Positions 38,138-48,140 are shown, counted from the first letter of the stretch. The stretch: 48,442 nt of DNA from Aquitalea magnusonii (GCF_003202035.1 NZ_QJKC01000023.1:1-48442); one strand, 5' to 3'. The notes: generated from the sequence alone by a model not told the origin. Program-made: numbers and translations.

Positions 38138-38839
38138 CTAGAAGGACTCCATCGGCAGCAGATAGCGCCATTGTCCGGCGGGCAGGTTGCCCACGCCCAG
38201 CTTGCCGATGCGGATGCAGCGCAGCGCCAGCGGCTGCAAGGCCAGACCCTGGCAGATGGCAGCCAGCTGGCCGGGCTGTGCTGCGGTCAGCACCAGTCGC
38301 AGCTGGCGGTCGCTCTGGCGGCTCACTTTCAGGCCGCGTGGCGCCTTGCCCGGCAGTTGCAGCTGCTGCAGGCGCTGTTTCAGTTGTTCTGCACTGGGTG
38401 CCGCCTCCAGTTGGACCAGGTATTCCTGTTCGGCATCGGCCAGCTTGCGCGCCAGTTTCTTGTCCAGTGTCAGCGCCACCAGGCCATGACAGCCCGGCTC
38501 CAGCGCACCGGCCTGTTGCAGCGGTTTCAGATGGCGTGGATTGAACACCAGTTCGCTGCCATCGGCAGCGGCATGATTGTCCGGCGTAATCAGCGCGGCA
38601 AGCGGCAAGGGCTCGGTGGCGGCGCGATGCAGCAGCAGGCTGATGCTGAGTTCGCCCAGTGTCATGCGTGGCTTGTCCAGTTCGATGCGCTGTTCCGGCC
38701 GCACGCGGCTGCCCAGTTGCTGCACCAGCTGGCCGTCCACCCTGACCCGTCCCTGTTCGATAAAGGCATCGGCTTCACGGCGCGAGCACAGCCCCAGTTC
38801 GACCATGCGTTTGGACAAACGCATTTCCTGTTCACTCAT
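38138..38839 (-). CDS. S4-domain, pseudouridine-synthase-like protein with lost catalytic motifs
   Basis: A 233-residue homologue of the RsuA/RluF family. The N-terminal S4 domain is good (MRLSKRMVELGLCSRREADA, residues about 6-45). The catalytic fold can be followed through EQEYLVQLE and GQWRYL. However, the canonical GRLDxxTxGL is GALEPGCHGL (111-120), so the catalytic Asp is Glu and the preceding Arg is Ala, and the QIRRM segment is replaced. It is probably not an active synthase and may act as an RNA-binding protein. Confidence 0.8.
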   Translation of the reverse strand: MSEQEMRLSKRMVELGLCSRREADAFIEQGRVRVDGQLVQQLGSRVRPEQRIELDKPRMTLGELSISLLLHRAATEPLPLAALITPDNHAAADGSELVFNPRHLKPLQQAGALEPGCHGLVALTLDKKLARKLADAEQEYLVQLEAAPSAEQLKQRLQQLQLPGKAPRGLKVSRQSDRQLRLVLTAAQPGQLAAICQGLALQPLALRCIRIGKLGVGNLPAGQWRYLLPMESF

Positions 38840-38924
38840 TGCGGTACTCCAGTGGGATCGACGCAGGGTCGGGGTCGGCGATTATCCGCCTGCAGCCCCG
38901 CTGCTGGCAATCGTGTCACCAGAC

Positions 38925-40202
38925 TCAGGCGGCTTTCCCCGCCGGCAGTGCCGCCGCCATGGCGGCCGTCATGTCGCGCGCCGCGATGGCCAGAATGGCC
39001 GGGTCGATGCGCTGCTGCGCCGCCAGTTGCTGCAGGGTGGCCAGCACCGCCTCGGCACTGAGGCCGGGGCGGTAGGGCCGGTCCTGGGCCAGTGCCTGGA
39101 AAATGTCCGCCACGCGCAGGATGCGCGCCTCGATGCACATGCGGTCTGCGCTCAGGTGGAAGGGGTAGCCGTGGCCATCCGGCTCTTCGTGGTGATAGGC
39201 CGCCCAGCAGGCGATTTCTTCAAAGCCGCGGATATGGCGCAGGATCTGGTAGGTTTCAAAGCTGTGGGCATTGATCAGGCTGCGCTCACGGCTGGTGAGG
39301 CCGGCTGGCTTTTCCAGGATTTCATCCGGCACCCGCAGCTTGCCCAGATCATGCAGCAGGGCGGCGATTTCCAGCTGGTCGCAGCGTCCCGGCGTCAGCC
39401 CCAGTCGCTCGGCCAGCCAGCGTGACAGCCCGGCCACGCCTTGCGAATGGCGCGCGGTAAACGGGCTCTTGGCGTCGACAATGCAGGAAAACAGCGTGGC
39501 CAGCTGTTTGAGCTGGGCGGTGCTGGCCTGGCAGGGCAGGCTCAGTTCGCGCATGTCCTGCAGCATGCCGACAATGCCGCGTGGCTCCAGTTGCAACCAG
39601 AAGGCTTCGGCTTGCGAGGCTTGCAAAAAGGTCTCGACCAGCTGCGGTGCAAAGTACTGGCCGCTGCGCTGGGCGATCTGCTGGCGGATGCCCGGGGTAT
39701 GGGTGAGTAATTCGCCATTGCTGTAAAAGGGCGCGGCCATGGCGTCTACCCGGTCTACCAGATAGATCAGGTTGGCTTGCTCGGCGACTTCGCGGCTGAG
39801 GCCGGGCATGCTGGCCAGTGTTTCCCACGGCGTGTGGTGATGGCGAACCGGCTCGGCCATGGCGGCCAGCGGGCTGAAACTTGCCAGCAGGGTGGCGCCG
39901 GTCTGGCAGTGCTGCTGGGAGCCGGCCCAGTCGAATTCGCTGACCAGATGCTGATGGGTGCGGGTGGACGACACGCCGATATCGTGCAGCAGGCCCAGAT
40001 CAAACAGAAAGCTGGCCTGGCTGCGGCTCTGGCCCCGCGTCAGCGCGCAGTGGTAGGCCATGATGCCGACCCGCTTGCCGTGGGCCACGTCATCGATGCC
40101 GACCAGGTCAAGCGCATCGGACAGCGCGTGGATCACTTCGCGCAGGTCGACATGGATGCTGCAGTCGTCGTGGAGGCTGCGGCTGGCGGTGGTATGGGAC
40201 AT
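38925..40202 (-). CDS. Tandem HD / HD-GYP domain protein
   Basis: A 425-residue soluble protein with two HD modules. The N-terminal one has HGKRV (41-45), LLHDIG (71-76) and HHHTPWE (121-127). The C-terminal one is a full HD-GYP: RHSQGVAGLS (251-260), LLHDLGKLRVPDE (282-294), NAHSFETY and HHEEPDGHGYP (337-347). HD-GYP proteins hydrolyse c-di-GMP or related dinucleotides. No receiver or other sensor domain is attached. It lies between the pseudouridine-synthase-like gene and a chemoreceptor. Confidence 0.9.
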   Translation of the reverse strand: MSHTTASRSLHDDCSIHVDLREVIHALSDALDLVGIDDVAHGKRVGIMAYHCALTRGQSRSQASFLFDLGLLHDIGVSSTRTHQHLVSEFDWAGSQQHCQTGATLLASFSPLAAMAEPVRHHHTPWETLASMPGLSREVAEQANLIYLVDRVDAMAAPFYSNGELLTHTPGIRQQIAQRSGQYFAPQLVETFLQASQAEAFWLQLEPRGIVGMLQDMRELSLPCQASTAQLKQLATLFSCIVDAKSPFTARHSQGVAGLSRWLAERLGLTPGRCDQLEIAALLHDLGKLRVPDEILEKPAGLTSRERSLINAHSFETYQILRHIRGFEEIACWAAYHHEEPDGHGYPFHLSADRMCIEARILRVADIFQALAQDRPYRPGLSAEAVLATLQQLAAQQRIDPAILAIAARDMTAAMAAALPAGKAA

Positions 40203-40299
40203 GGCGGGCTTTCGCAGGCAGGGGAAGGACTGGCTCCCATGCCAGCCCCTGCTCTCAATCTAATCCATGGCGGCGGCGGGCGAAAGCCAGACAAGCCGC

Positions 40300-41910
40300 T
40301 TACAGCCGGTAGGCCGCCACAATCTCCTGCATGCGCCGCGCCGATGCGTCCAGCGCCTGTGCCGCCGTGGACGCTGCCGAGGCGTCGCTGTTGGCGCTTT
40401 GTGCCATCTGGGCGATGTGGTCGACCTGCACGGCGATATCGGTGCTGGCGCTGGCCTGCTCGCGGATGGAAGCGGTGATGTTGCCGACCAGGCCCACCAG
40501 GTCGCGGGTGGTGTCGCCGATGCGGACAATGGCTTCCTGCGCCATGTCGGCCCGCTGCATGCCGCTCTCCACCCTGGCCACGGTGGCGGCCATGGCCTTG
40601 CCGGTTTGCTCGTTGCTGCCGGCAATGGCGCTGATCACGCTGTTGATCTCGCTGGTCATGCTGCTGGTGCGTTCGGCCAGCTTGCGCACTTCGTCCGCCA
40701 CCACGGCAAAGCCGCGTCCCTGCTCGCCGGCCCGCGCCGCTTCGATGGCGGCGTTCAGTGCCAGGAGATTGGTCTGGTCCGCCACATCCTTGATCACCGA
40801 CACCGCTGCCACGATGGAACGCGCCTGTTCGCCCAGCTGGCGCACGCTATGCGAGGCGGTGCCCACCGTGCCGGCAATGTCGCGGATGTCGCTGACCGTG
40901 CTGCTGACCACTTGGCCGCCGCTGCCGGCCAGCTCACCGGCGTTTACCGCCTGCTGGTTGGTGGCGGCCGCCTGCATGCCGACATGATTGATGCTGACGG
41001 TCAGCTGCTGCACGGTGGCGGCCACGCTGGCCGAGATATCGCTCTGCCGGGCGGCGGTGCCGGCCACTTCGCCTGAGGCGCGCGCCACATCGGCCGAGGC
41101 CGTGGTCAGCTGGCGGATATTGCCGGTCAATTCGCTCAGGCTGCCCTGCAGTCTGCCAATCAGGCTGTTGAAGGCGCTGGCGGTGGCACCCAGCTCGTCA
41201 TCGCTGTCCTGTGGGGCGCGGCGGGTGAAGTCGAGCGAATCGGCGATGCCGGTAATGGCATTCTGCAAACCGTTGATCGCCCGTGACAGCGAACGTGCCA
41301 GCGACCAGCTCATGCTGCCCACCACCAGCAGGCAGAGCAGCACGGTGGCCAGGCTGAGCAGCTGCACAAACTGCAGCAGCCCGGTGGCATGGCCGGCCTC
41401 CTGTTGTGTCAGCTGGTAGTTGTAATGCAGATGGCTTTCGCCGGCAGCCAGCACGGCGCGGGCGGTGGGCACCAGCTGCCGCAGCGCCGATTTGGCCGCC
41501 ACGATATCGCCGTTTTCGGTGGCTTCAAGATAGGGCTTGAGCACGCGGGCATAGTCGTCCAGCCGGGCCTGGTCCTGTGCCAGCAGGCGCTGGTCTTCAC
41601 TGCTGAGGGCCAGTGCGTGATAGTTTTTCAGCGCGGCACGGGCATCCTGCTCCTCATCGGCAATGGCCTTGGGCAAGCGTTGCAATTCATTGGCATTGTC
41701 GGTGGCCCCCAGCAGCAGCGAGTCGACAGTCATTTTCAGGGTGTCGGTCTGAAAGCGCTGCAGGGTCTGCACACTGGGCAGGTCGCCTTCCAGCAGGTGC
41801 TGGATGAATTGCCCCAGACTGAACTGGGTATAAGCCATGACACCTCCCAGCATGCACAGCCCCGTCGTGGTAACGATGGCCAGCATGGTAAGCCTGGACT
41901 TGATCTGCAT
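40300..41910 (-). CDS. Methyl-accepting chemotaxis protein with four-helix-bundle sensor
   Basis: A 536-residue chemoreceptor. A first membrane helix (about 8-28) is followed by a periplasmic mostly helical 4HB/TarH-like sensor (about 32-185), a second helix (about 187-207), HAMP, and the signalling domain with [20 protein letters not shown]. The sensor differs from the Cache receptor at 19880, so the two sense different ligands. The stop lies about 100 nt after the HD-GYP start. Confidence 0.93.
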   Translation of the reverse strand: MQIKSRLTMLAIVTTTGLCMLGGVMAYTQFSLGQFIQHLLEGDLPSVQTLQRFQTDTLKMTVDSLLLGATDNANELQRLPKAIADEEQDARAALKNYHALALSSEDQRLLAQDQARLDDYARVLKPYLEATENGDIVAAKSALRQLVPTARAVLAAGESHLHYNYQLTQQEAGHATGLLQFVQLLSLATVLLCLLVVGSMSWSLARSLSRAINGLQNAITGIADSLDFTRRAPQDSDDELGATASAFNSLIGRLQGSLSELTGNIRQLTTASADVARASGEVAGTAARQSDISASVAATVQQLTVSINHVGMQAAATNQQAVNAGELAGSGGQVVSSTVSDIRDIAGTVGTASHSVRQLGEQARSIVAAVSVIKDVADQTNLLALNAAIEAARAGEQGRGFAVVADEVRKLAERTSSMTSEINSVISAIAGSNEQTGKAMAATVARVESGMQRADMAQEAIVRIGDTTRDLVGLVGNITASIREQASASTDIAVQVDHIAQMAQSANSDASAASTAAQALDASARRMQEIVAAYRL

Positions 41911-42274
41911 GATGCACTCCCTGTTGTGCGCTACTTCGCCAGCGGCTGCCGACAGGCAGCCGTTCCCGCTGCCTGTAGCGCAAGGCAGCAGGCATTATTT
42001 GATCTGAAGCTGTTCAGGCGAGGGGAGTCGTAGCAGAAAAAACATCGTCGGCTTTTCGCCGCTCTTTATCATTTTTTGCTGTTATCAGCCATTTTTGCCG
42101 TTTTTTTCGGCATTGTGCTGCCTTGTTTTGTTATGGCTCTTGGCAGGCAAGGCAGTAGTTATGCATAAATTTGATCAAACATGCAAGATATTTTGCCGGC
42201 CAGGGCGGGGAGGGGGCGTGCCGGCTGCAGCGCGGGCGCAACGCACTGCAAGCTGTTGTGGCTGGCGGGCGCTG
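41911..42274. other. AT-rich upstream region of the second chemoreceptor gene
   Basis: No convincing gene. On the minus strand TTGCAT (RC of 42181-42186), a 17-nt spacer and CATAAC (RC of 42158-42163) form a weak promoter candidate, with a long leader of about 240 nt. A GCCG/CGGC hairpin with a T-rich loop lies near 42096-42112. Confidence 0.4.
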
Positions 42275-42310
42275 AAAAGCAAAAAGGCCAACTCGCGGGA
42301 GTTGGCCTTT
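42275..42310 (-). terminator. Terminator of the tRNA-Met pair
   Basis: On the minus strand a perfect 12-bp stem (42283-42294 with 42299-42310), loop of 4, then TTTTTGCTTTT. It lies 10 nt past the CCA end of the promoter-distal tRNA. Confidence 0.9.
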
Positions 42311-42320
42311 CTGGTAATGC

Positions 42321-42397
<77 letters not shown>

Positions 42398-42429
42398 ATG
42401 AAGCCTGACAGGTCAGACTTCGCAAACTG

Positions 42430-42506
<77 letters not shown>

Positions 42507-42538
42507 ACGTTTCTCGATGCGCTTGCACCGAGACGCGA

Positions 42539-42567
42539 ACTATACGCAGCGTTTTTTCGGCTGTCAA
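42539..42567 (-). promoter_or_regulatory. Strong promoter of the tRNA-Met pair
   Basis: On the minus strand a perfect TTGACA, 17-nt spacer, TATAGT, and a GC-rich discriminator (TCGCGTCTCGG) typical of stable-RNA promoters under stringent control. Confidence 0.88.
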
Positions 42568-42603
42568 CCAAAAAAGCGTGCGGCCGGCGGCAGGCTTGTC
42601 GTC

Positions 42604-43755
42604 TTACAGGGTGTGGCAGCGGTCGCCCTGGGTAAAGCCCAGCCAGTCGATGCTGACGCCACGGCCAAAGCCGATCACCTTGAACAGCTCGCCCATCTCC
42701 TGCATCGACAGCAGTTTTTGCACCATGGCCACCACCGGCAGATAGCTGGCGCTGTCGTCGGCATCCAGCTCGCCCAATAGCTGGGTGATGCCGGCATTGA
42801 TCAGGAACTGTGCCTGGGTGGTGTAGCCGATCAGGTCCAGCCCGGCGTCGATGCCGGACTGGGCGATGGCGGTGAAATCCACATGGCAGGTGAGGTCCAT
42901 CAGGCCGGGCAGGAAGAAGGGGTCGTCCACCGTGTGGTGACGGTAATGGCCGATCAGGGTCCCCATATGGCGTTGCGGATGATAGAACTCGCCCGCCGGA
43001 TAGCCGTAATCCACCAGCAGGATGGCCCCGCGCACCAGATGCCGTGCCAGGGTGTGGATAAAGGCGATATTGCTCAGGCTCAGTTCGCTGATATAGCCGG
43101 CCTGGCTGATGTGCAGCGCCTGGGCCTGTTGCTGCAGCGTCGGGTCCTGGATGGGGCGGTCCTGCCAGACAAAGTTGTCGCCATCCAGCGCCACGCCGCG
43201 TTGCCGGGGCTCTGGTGTCCAGTGCAGCAGCTCGCAGGGCATGGCATCCAGTACTTCATTGCCGATCACCACGCCGTCCAGCTCGGCCGGCAGCACGCTC
43301 AGCCATTGCAGCCGATCGGCCAGATGGGGCAGGGCGGCGCGGATGGCCGTTTGCTGGCGTTCGATCAGGTCGGCCGACAGGTCGATGATGACGTAACGCT
43401 GCGGCAGGCAGTCCAGCGCTTGCAGTTCGGTCAGGATATCAATGGCCAGCTTGCCGGTGCCGGCGCCGAATTCGTATACCGTGCCGCCGGTTTGCGGCAG
43501 CAGTTCGGCAATCTGCCGCGCCAGGGTACGGCCAAAATAGGCCGACATCTCCGGCGCGGTGGTAAAGTCGCCGGCACTGCCCAGCTTGTGGCTGCCGGCC
43601 GAGTAATAGCCCAGGCCCGGCGCGTACAGCGCCAGCTCCATATAGCGGGAAAAGGGAATCCAGCCGCCGGCATCGCTGATGGTCTGACGGATAAGGGCGC
43701 ACAGCGCCTGGCTGGTGGCCAGCGCATCGGCGCTGGGGGCGGGGAGAGTGGTCAT
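42604..43755 (-). CDS. MidA/NDUFAF7-family SAM-dependent methyltransferase (DUF185)
   Basis: A 383-residue protein. The N-terminal motif ELALYAPGLGYYSAG and GDFTTAPEMSAYFGRTLARQ are the family signature. The SAM-binding loop is YEFGAGTGKLAIDIL, followed by LIDLS-type residues in YVIIDLSADL and IGNEVLDAMPCE. Mitochondrial members methylate a complex I arginine; the bacterial substrate is not established. ATG 43755 has AGGA 8 nt upstream; upstream in-frame codons overlap the divergent gene's leader. Confidence 0.9.
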   Translation of the reverse strand: MTTLPAPSADALATSQALCALIRQTISDAGGWIPFSRYMELALYAPGLGYYSAGSHKLGSAGDFTTAPEMSAYFGRTLARQIAELLPQTGGTVYEFGAGTGKLAIDILTELQALDCLPQRYVIIDLSADLIERQQTAIRAALPHLADRLQWLSVLPAELDGVVIGNEVLDAMPCELLHWTPEPRQRGVALDGDNFVWQDRPIQDPTLQQQAQALHISQAGYISELSLSNIAFIHTLARHLVRGAILLVDYGYPAGEFYHPQRHMGTLIGHYRHHTVDDPFFLPGLMDLTCHVDFTAIAQSGIDAGLDLIGYTTQAQFLINAGITQLLGELDADDSASYLPVVAMVQKLLSMQEMGELFKVIGFGRGVSIDWLGFTQGDRCHTL

Positions 43756-43895
43756 GACGTGCATCCTGCTACAATGTGCGGCGATTGTGGGCGAAAGCAG
43801 GGCGCGGGAGAAGAGGGCTTGCGCATTTTGTCGCCGTCTACCGCTGGCCGGGAGGTGTCGCCGGCAGTGGGCAACCATTTGGAGATGAACAGCAG

Positions 43896-44669
43896 ATGGC
43901 GCTACAGCAAGAAACAGCCGGGCAGGTGGTCGAGCAGCGCGTGGTATTGATTACCGGTGCCGCGCGCCGGGTGGGAGCGGGCATTGCCCGCCTGTTGCAT
44001 GCGCGTGGTGTGCGGCTGGTGTTGCATTATCGCGGTTCGCGCGGCGAGGCCGAGGCGCTGGCGGCCGAACTCAATGGCCAGCGGCCGGATTCGGTGCGGC
44101 TGCTACAGGCCGATCTGCTGGATACGCAGGGTTTGCAGCAGCTCGCGGCGCAGGCCATTGCCGCGTTCGGCCGGCTGGATGGGTTGGTCAACAATGCTTC
44201 CAGTTTTTTCCCCACCGAGCTGGGCGAGATCGATGAGCTGGCCTGGCACGACCTGATGGGCAGCAATCTCAAGGCACCGCTGTTTCTCAGCCAGGCGCTG
44301 GCTCCCGCGCTGCGGCGCAGTGGCGGTGCCATTGTCGGCATTTCCGATATCCATGTAGAGCGGCCGATGAAGCGCCACGTGGTGTATAACCTGGCCAAGG
44401 CCGGCCATGCCCAGCTGATCCGCAGCCTGGCGCTGGAGCTGGCACCGGAGGTGCGGGTGAATGGCGTGGCACCGGGGGTGAATCTGTGGCCGGAGGACGA
44501 TGCCTCGTTTGATGCCGCCGAGCGCGCCGCCATCGAGGCCACCATTCCGCTGCAACGCACCGGCCAGCCGGACGACATCGCCCGCGCCGTGGCTTTTCTG
44601 CTGCTGGATGCCAGCTATGTCACCGGCCAGATCCTGGCAGTGGACGGCGGGCGCAGCATCGTGCTGTAG
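43896..44669 (+). CDS. Pteridine reductase-like short-chain dehydrogenase
   Basis: A 257-residue SDR. NAD(P)-binding TGAARRVGAGIARLL (residues about 20-34; the arginine after TGAA is typical of pteridine reductases), NNASSFFPTELGEID, and the catalytic YNLAKAGHAQL. A GRSI end is present. Related to FolM, which reduces dihydromonapterin/dihydrofolate; the substrate here is inferred. ATG 43896 follows GGAGATG at 43881. Confidence 0.88.
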   Translation: MALQQETAGQVVEQRVVLITGAARRVGAGIARLLHARGVRLVLHYRGSRGEAEALAAELNGQRPDSVRLLQADLLDTQGLQQLAAQAIAAFGRLDGLVNNASSFFPTELGEIDELAWHDLMGSNLKAPLFLSQALAPALRRSGGAIVGISDIHVERPMKRHVVYNLAKAGHAQLIRSLALELAPEVRVNGVAPGVNLWPEDDASFDAAERAAIEATIPLQRTGQPDDIARAVAFLLLDASYVTGQILAVDGGRSIVL

Positions 44670-44769
44670 GTCTGGCCGCCACAGCCGCAGGCCCCGGCGG
44701 GAAAGAGCGTGGATTTTGGCGGGGAAAAACAGTAAAATCGCCTGTTTTTCAATTTCTTAGCCGTACCCC

Positions 44770-45750
44770 ATGTCCGAACAGAACGCCGTACTCGACGACA
44801 AGGCCAAAAAGGCCGTGTTCGAGGGCAACAAACTGGCCAAGCGCCTGCGTCACCATGTGGGTGATGCCATCAATGATTTCAACATGATCGAGCAGGGCGA
44901 CCGGGTCATGGTGTGTCTGTCCGGCGGCAAGGACAGCTATACCATGCTGGACATCCTGCTGGGTCTGCAAAAGTCCGCCCCCATCGATTTCTCCATCGTG
45001 GCAGTGAATCTGGACCAGAAACAACCCGGCTTCCCGGAAGACGTGCTGCCCGGCTATCTGGCTTCCATCGGGGTGGAATACCGCATCATCGAGGAAGACA
45101 CCTACTCCATCGTCAAAAAGCTGGTGCCGGAAGGCAAGACCACCTGCAGCCTGTGCTCGCGCCTGCGTCGCGGCATCCTGTACCGCGTGGCCGACGAGCT
45201 GGGTGCCACCAAGATTGCGCTGGGTCACCATCGCGACGACATCCTGCATACGCTGTTCCTCAATATGTTCTACGGCGGCAAGCTCAAGTCCATGCCGCCC
45301 AAGCTGGTGTCGGACGACGGCAAGCACATGGTGATCCGCCCACTGGCCTATTGCCGCGAAAAAGACATCATCCGTTACGCCGACTTGCGCCAGTTCCCCA
45401 TCATTCCCTGCAATCTGTGCGGCTCGCAGCCCAATCTGCAGCGCCAGGTAGTCAAGGAAATGGTCAACGACTGGGACAAGCGCTTCCCCGGCCGGGTGGA
45501 GAGCATGTTCCGCGCGCTGCAAAACGTGGTGCCCTCGCATCTGTGCGATACCAATCTGTTCGATTTTGCCGGCCTGCAAACCGGCGACAGCCCCTTCGAG
45601 AACGGCGACACCGCCTTCGACAAGGAAGAATTCCGCGATCCGCCCCTGCCGGTCGAGGATGGCGAAGAAGCAGCGCAGACGCCTGCACGTCGCACCATCA
45701 GCATTCTGGATTCCCGCAAGCCGGGCGAGGGGAGCGCTTGTGGCGCGTAG
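44770..45750 (+). CDS. ttcA: tRNA 2-thiocytidine(32) synthetase
   Basis: A 326-residue PP-loop enzyme that thiolates C32 of some tRNAs using an Fe-S cluster. [14 protein letters not shown] (about 53-66) is the PP-loop. The cluster cysteines are in [11 protein letters not shown] and [28 protein letters not shown] is diagnostic. The C-terminal tail (about 265-326) is acidic and less conserved. Its last 11 nt overlap the next gene. Confidence 0.95.
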   Translation: MSEQNAVLDDKAKKAVFEGNKLAKRLRHHVGDAINDFNMIEQGDRVMVCLSGGKDSYTMLDILLGLQKSAPIDFSIVAVNLDQKQPGFPEDVLPGYLASIGVEYRIIEEDTYSIVKKLVPEGKTTCSLCSRLRRGILYRVADELGATKIALGHHRDDILHTLFLNMFYGGKLKSMPPKLVSDDGKHMVIRPLAYCREKDIIRYADLRQFPIIPCNLCGSQPNLQRQVVKEMVNDWDKRFPGRVESMFRALQNVVPSHLCDTNLFDFAGLQTGDSPFENGDTAFDKEEFRDPPLPVEDGEEAAQTPARRTISILDSRKPGEGSACGA

Positions 45751-46540
45751 AGCCTTGCATCCTTTCCGTCGCCGTGTGCGCGCGGCGGTAGAGGACATGC
45801 CGGAAGTGGAAATCTCCGAAGCCGGCAATATCCGCTCGCTGCACCTGGGCTCGGAAACCATCCAGAGCTCGATGGACATGGACGAGCCGGCCGAGCTGGT
45901 GCTGTCCTACAGCCGCGCCATGATGGCCTTTTTGCTGTGGAACGACGACCCGCGCCATATCCTGCAGATCGGCCTGGGCGGCGGTTCCTTTGCCCGCTTC
46001 ATCGACGAATACCTGCCGGATGCGGTCAGCGTGGCGGTGGATATCAATCCGCAAGTCATCGCCGTGGCGCGGGCCTTTTTCAAGCTGCCGCCCGAGGGCG
46101 ATTTCTTTGAAATCGTCGAGGCCGACGGCGCGGATTACGTGAAGATTTTCCGTGGTTCCACCGACGCCATCCTGGTGGATGGCTTTGACGGGCTGCAGAT
46201 CGTCGACGAACTGACCACCGAAGACTTCTTTGAAGACTGCAAGCGCGCGCTCAGCCCCCATGGTGTTTTCGTCACCAACTGGTGGAGCGGCGACAAGCGC
46301 TATCACAGCTTTGTCGAGCGTCTGCTCAAGGTATTCGAAGGCCGCGTGCTGGAACTGCCTTCGGCCAGTCATGGCAATGTGGCGGTGCTGGCCTTCCGCC
46401 AGAGCCCCACGCTTACCCAGTGGGAGGCGCTCAAGGAGCGGGCCGACCGCATGGAGTGCCGCTTCGGGCTGGAGTTTGGCGACTTTGTCCAGCGGCTGAA
46501 ACAGAGCAACCAGAGCACGGCCGGGCATCTGCTGATCTGA
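45740..46540 (+). CDS. Spermidine-synthase-like protein (PABS fold)
   Basis: A 266-residue Rossmann-type methyltransferase-fold protein: [20 protein letters not shown] (motif I), [38 protein letters not shown]. The fold and order match spermidine synthases, but the GGGDG loop and the ILVDSTDP-type active-site segment are replaced, so aminopropyl transfer is doubtful. GTG 45740 follows GGGGAG and lies within ttcA (translational coupling); an ATG at 45797 (MPEVEIS) would give a shorter 247-residue form. Confidence 0.8.
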   Translation: MARRALHPFRRRVRAAVEDMPEVEISEAGNIRSLHLGSETIQSSMDMDEPAELVLSYSRAMMAFLLWNDDPRHILQIGLGGGSFARFIDEYLPDAVSVAVDINPQVIAVARAFFKLPPEGDFFEIVEADGADYVKIFRGSTDAILVDGFDGLQIVDELTTEDFFEDCKRALSPHGVFVTNWWSGDKRYHSFVERLLKVFEGRVLELPSASHGNVAVLAFRQSPTLTQWEALKERADRMECRFGLEFGDFVQRLKQSNQSTAGHLLI

Positions 46541-46569
46541 GTGTGCTGCCCCGTGTGTAGTCGGGCGGT

Positions 46570-46602
46570 TTGTCACGTTTGGTAACCCCAGCGGCGTGAC
46601 AA
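46570..46602. promoter_or_regulatory. Inverted repeat upstream of wbpA
   Basis: TTGTCACG (46570-46577) and its exact inverse CGTGACAA (46595-46602), separated by 17 nt. The right arm ends 7 nt before the -10 at 46610, so it occupies the -35 region. It could be a regulator-binding site. Confidence 0.45.
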
Positions 46603-46609
46603 GCAGGCG

Positions 46610-46615
46610 TATAAT
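46610..46615 (+). promoter_or_regulatory. -10 element TATAAT upstream of wbpA
   Basis: A perfect TATAAT with no -35 at 17 nt, where CCCAGC occurs instead. This suggests dependence on a factor bound at the adjacent inverted repeat. The leader to wbpA is about 140 nt. Confidence 0.5.
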
Positions 46616-46760
46616 GTGCCGCGCCAGTGTCAGGGCAGGGTGATGCGCCAGATCAACAAGCCTGGCGGCAAGCTTCGCTACACTGCCGGACTTTACTGAA
46701 TTCAGTGCATGGTCGCCGTGGGCGGCCATGGCAGGTTTTTACTTTGTTGGGACTATCATT

Positions 46761-48068
46761 GTGATCAAGCAACAACTGCTTAACCGTATCGCGGACAAAT
46801 CCGCCGTTATCGGCATCGTGGGTCTGGGCTATGTCGGCCTGCCGCTGATGCTGCGTTTTGCCGAAGTGGGCTACAAGGTACTGGGCTTTGACATCGACCA
46901 GAGCAAGGTCGATGCCCTGACTGCCGGCAAGAGCTATATCGAGCATATCAGCGCCGACAGCATTGCCACCGCGCTGGAGCGTGGTTTTGAAGCCACCACC
47001 GATTTTTCCCGCGCGCCGGAAGCCGACACCCTCATCCTGTGCGTGCCGACCCCGCTGAACAAATACCGCGAGCCGGACCTGAGCTTCGTGCTGGACACCA
47101 TGGACAGCTTGGTGCCCTATCTGCGCGAAGGCCATCTGGTCTCCCTGGAATCCACCACCTACCCGGGCACCACCGACGAAGAACTGCTGCCGCGCATGCA
47201 GTCCCGTGGATTGAATGTCGGCACGGACGCCTTCCTGGTGTTCTCGCCGGAGCGTGAAGATCCGGGCAACCCCAATTTCACCACCCGCACCATTCCCAAG
47301 GTATGTGGCGGCTACAGCCCGGCCTGTCAGGAAATCGGCGTGGCACTGTACAGCGCGGTGATCGACAAGGTGGTGCCGGTCTCCTCCACCCGCGCTGCGG
47401 AAATGACCAAACTGCTGGAAAACATCCACCGCGCGGTCAATATCGGCCTGGTCAACGAAATGAAGATCGTCGCCGACAAGATGGGCATCGATATTCACGA
47501 AGTGATCCGCGCTGCCGCCACCAAGCCCTTCGGCTTTGTACCCTACTATCCGGGTCCGGGCCTGGGTGGCCACTGCATCCCGATCGACCCGTTCTACCTT
47601 ACCTGGAAAGCGCGTGAATACGGGGTGAATACCCGCTTCATCGAGCTGGCCGGCGAAGTGAACAGCAATATGCCCGACTGGGTGGTGGCGAAAGTCGCTG
47701 CCGCGCTGAACACCCGCAAGAAAGCCATCAATGGCAGCCGCGTGCTGGTGCTGGGCATTGCCTACAAGAAGAACGTGGACGACATGCGCGAAAGCCCGTC
47801 GGTATTCCTGATGGAAAAACTGCGCGATCTGGGCGCGGAAGTATCCTACAGCGACCCGCACGTGCCGGTCTTCCCCAAGATGCGCGAGCACCACTTCGAG
47901 CTGTCCAGCGTGACGCTGGATGCGGCCACCATCGCCAGCTACGATTGCGTGCTGCTGGCCACCGACCATGACAAGTTCGACTACGCCGCGCTGAAGGAGC
48001 ATGCCCAGCTGATTGTCGACAGCCGTGGCAAGTATCTGGAACCCGCCGACCACATCGTCAAGGCCTGA
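46761..48068 (+). CDS. wbpA: UDP-N-acetylglucosamine 6-dehydrogenase-type nucleotide-sugar dehydrogenase
   Basis: A 435-residue enzyme of the UDP-glucose/GDP-mannose dehydrogenase superfamily. NAD-binding [20 protein letters not shown] is at residues about 15-34. Conserved [30 protein letters not shown] and the catalytic cysteine in [16 protein letters not shown] (about 267-282) are present. It matches WbpA, which makes UDP-GlcNAc uronate for O-antigen or capsule sugars; the next gene is WbpB-like. GTG 46761 gives the family length; an ATG at 46728 would add 11 residues. Confidence 0.9.
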   Translation: MIKQQLLNRIADKSAVIGIVGLGYVGLPLMLRFAEVGYKVLGFDIDQSKVDALTAGKSYIEHISADSIATALERGFEATTDFSRAPEADTLILCVPTPLNKYREPDLSFVLDTMDSLVPYLREGHLVSLESTTYPGTTDEELLPRMQSRGLNVGTDAFLVFSPEREDPGNPNFTTRTIPKVCGGYSPACQEIGVALYSAVIDKVVPVSSTRAAEMTKLLENIHRAVNIGLVNEMKIVADKMGIDIHEVIRAAATKPFGFVPYYPGPGLGGHCIPIDPFYLTWKAREYGVNTRFIELAGEVNSNMPDWVVAKVAAALNTRKKAINGSRVLVLGIAYKKNVDDMRESPSVFLMEKLRDLGAEVSYSDPHVPVFPKMREHHFELSSVTLDAATIASYDCVLLATDHDKFDYAALKEHAQLIVDSRGKYLEPADHIVKA

Positions 48069-48089
48069 CCCTGACGGCATGACGCAAGC

Positions 48090-48112
48090 AGGCGACCCCA
48101 TGGTCGCCTTTT
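48090..48112 (+). terminator. Weak intrinsic terminator between wbpA and the next gene
   Basis: Perfect 8-bp stem (48090-48097 with 48102-48109), loop CCAT, followed by only four T (48109-48112). It may attenuate rather than fully stop transcription into wbpB. Confidence 0.55.
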
Positions 48113-48140
48113 GCCGTTTAAGCACAGAACGGAAACCACC

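Noticed and set aside
42045-42085. Possible sigma28 (FliA) promoter for the chemoreceptor at 41910, minus strand TAAAG ... GCCGACGA
   Set aside because: The spacing is about 3 nt shorter than the sigma28 consensus and the -10 is imperfect.
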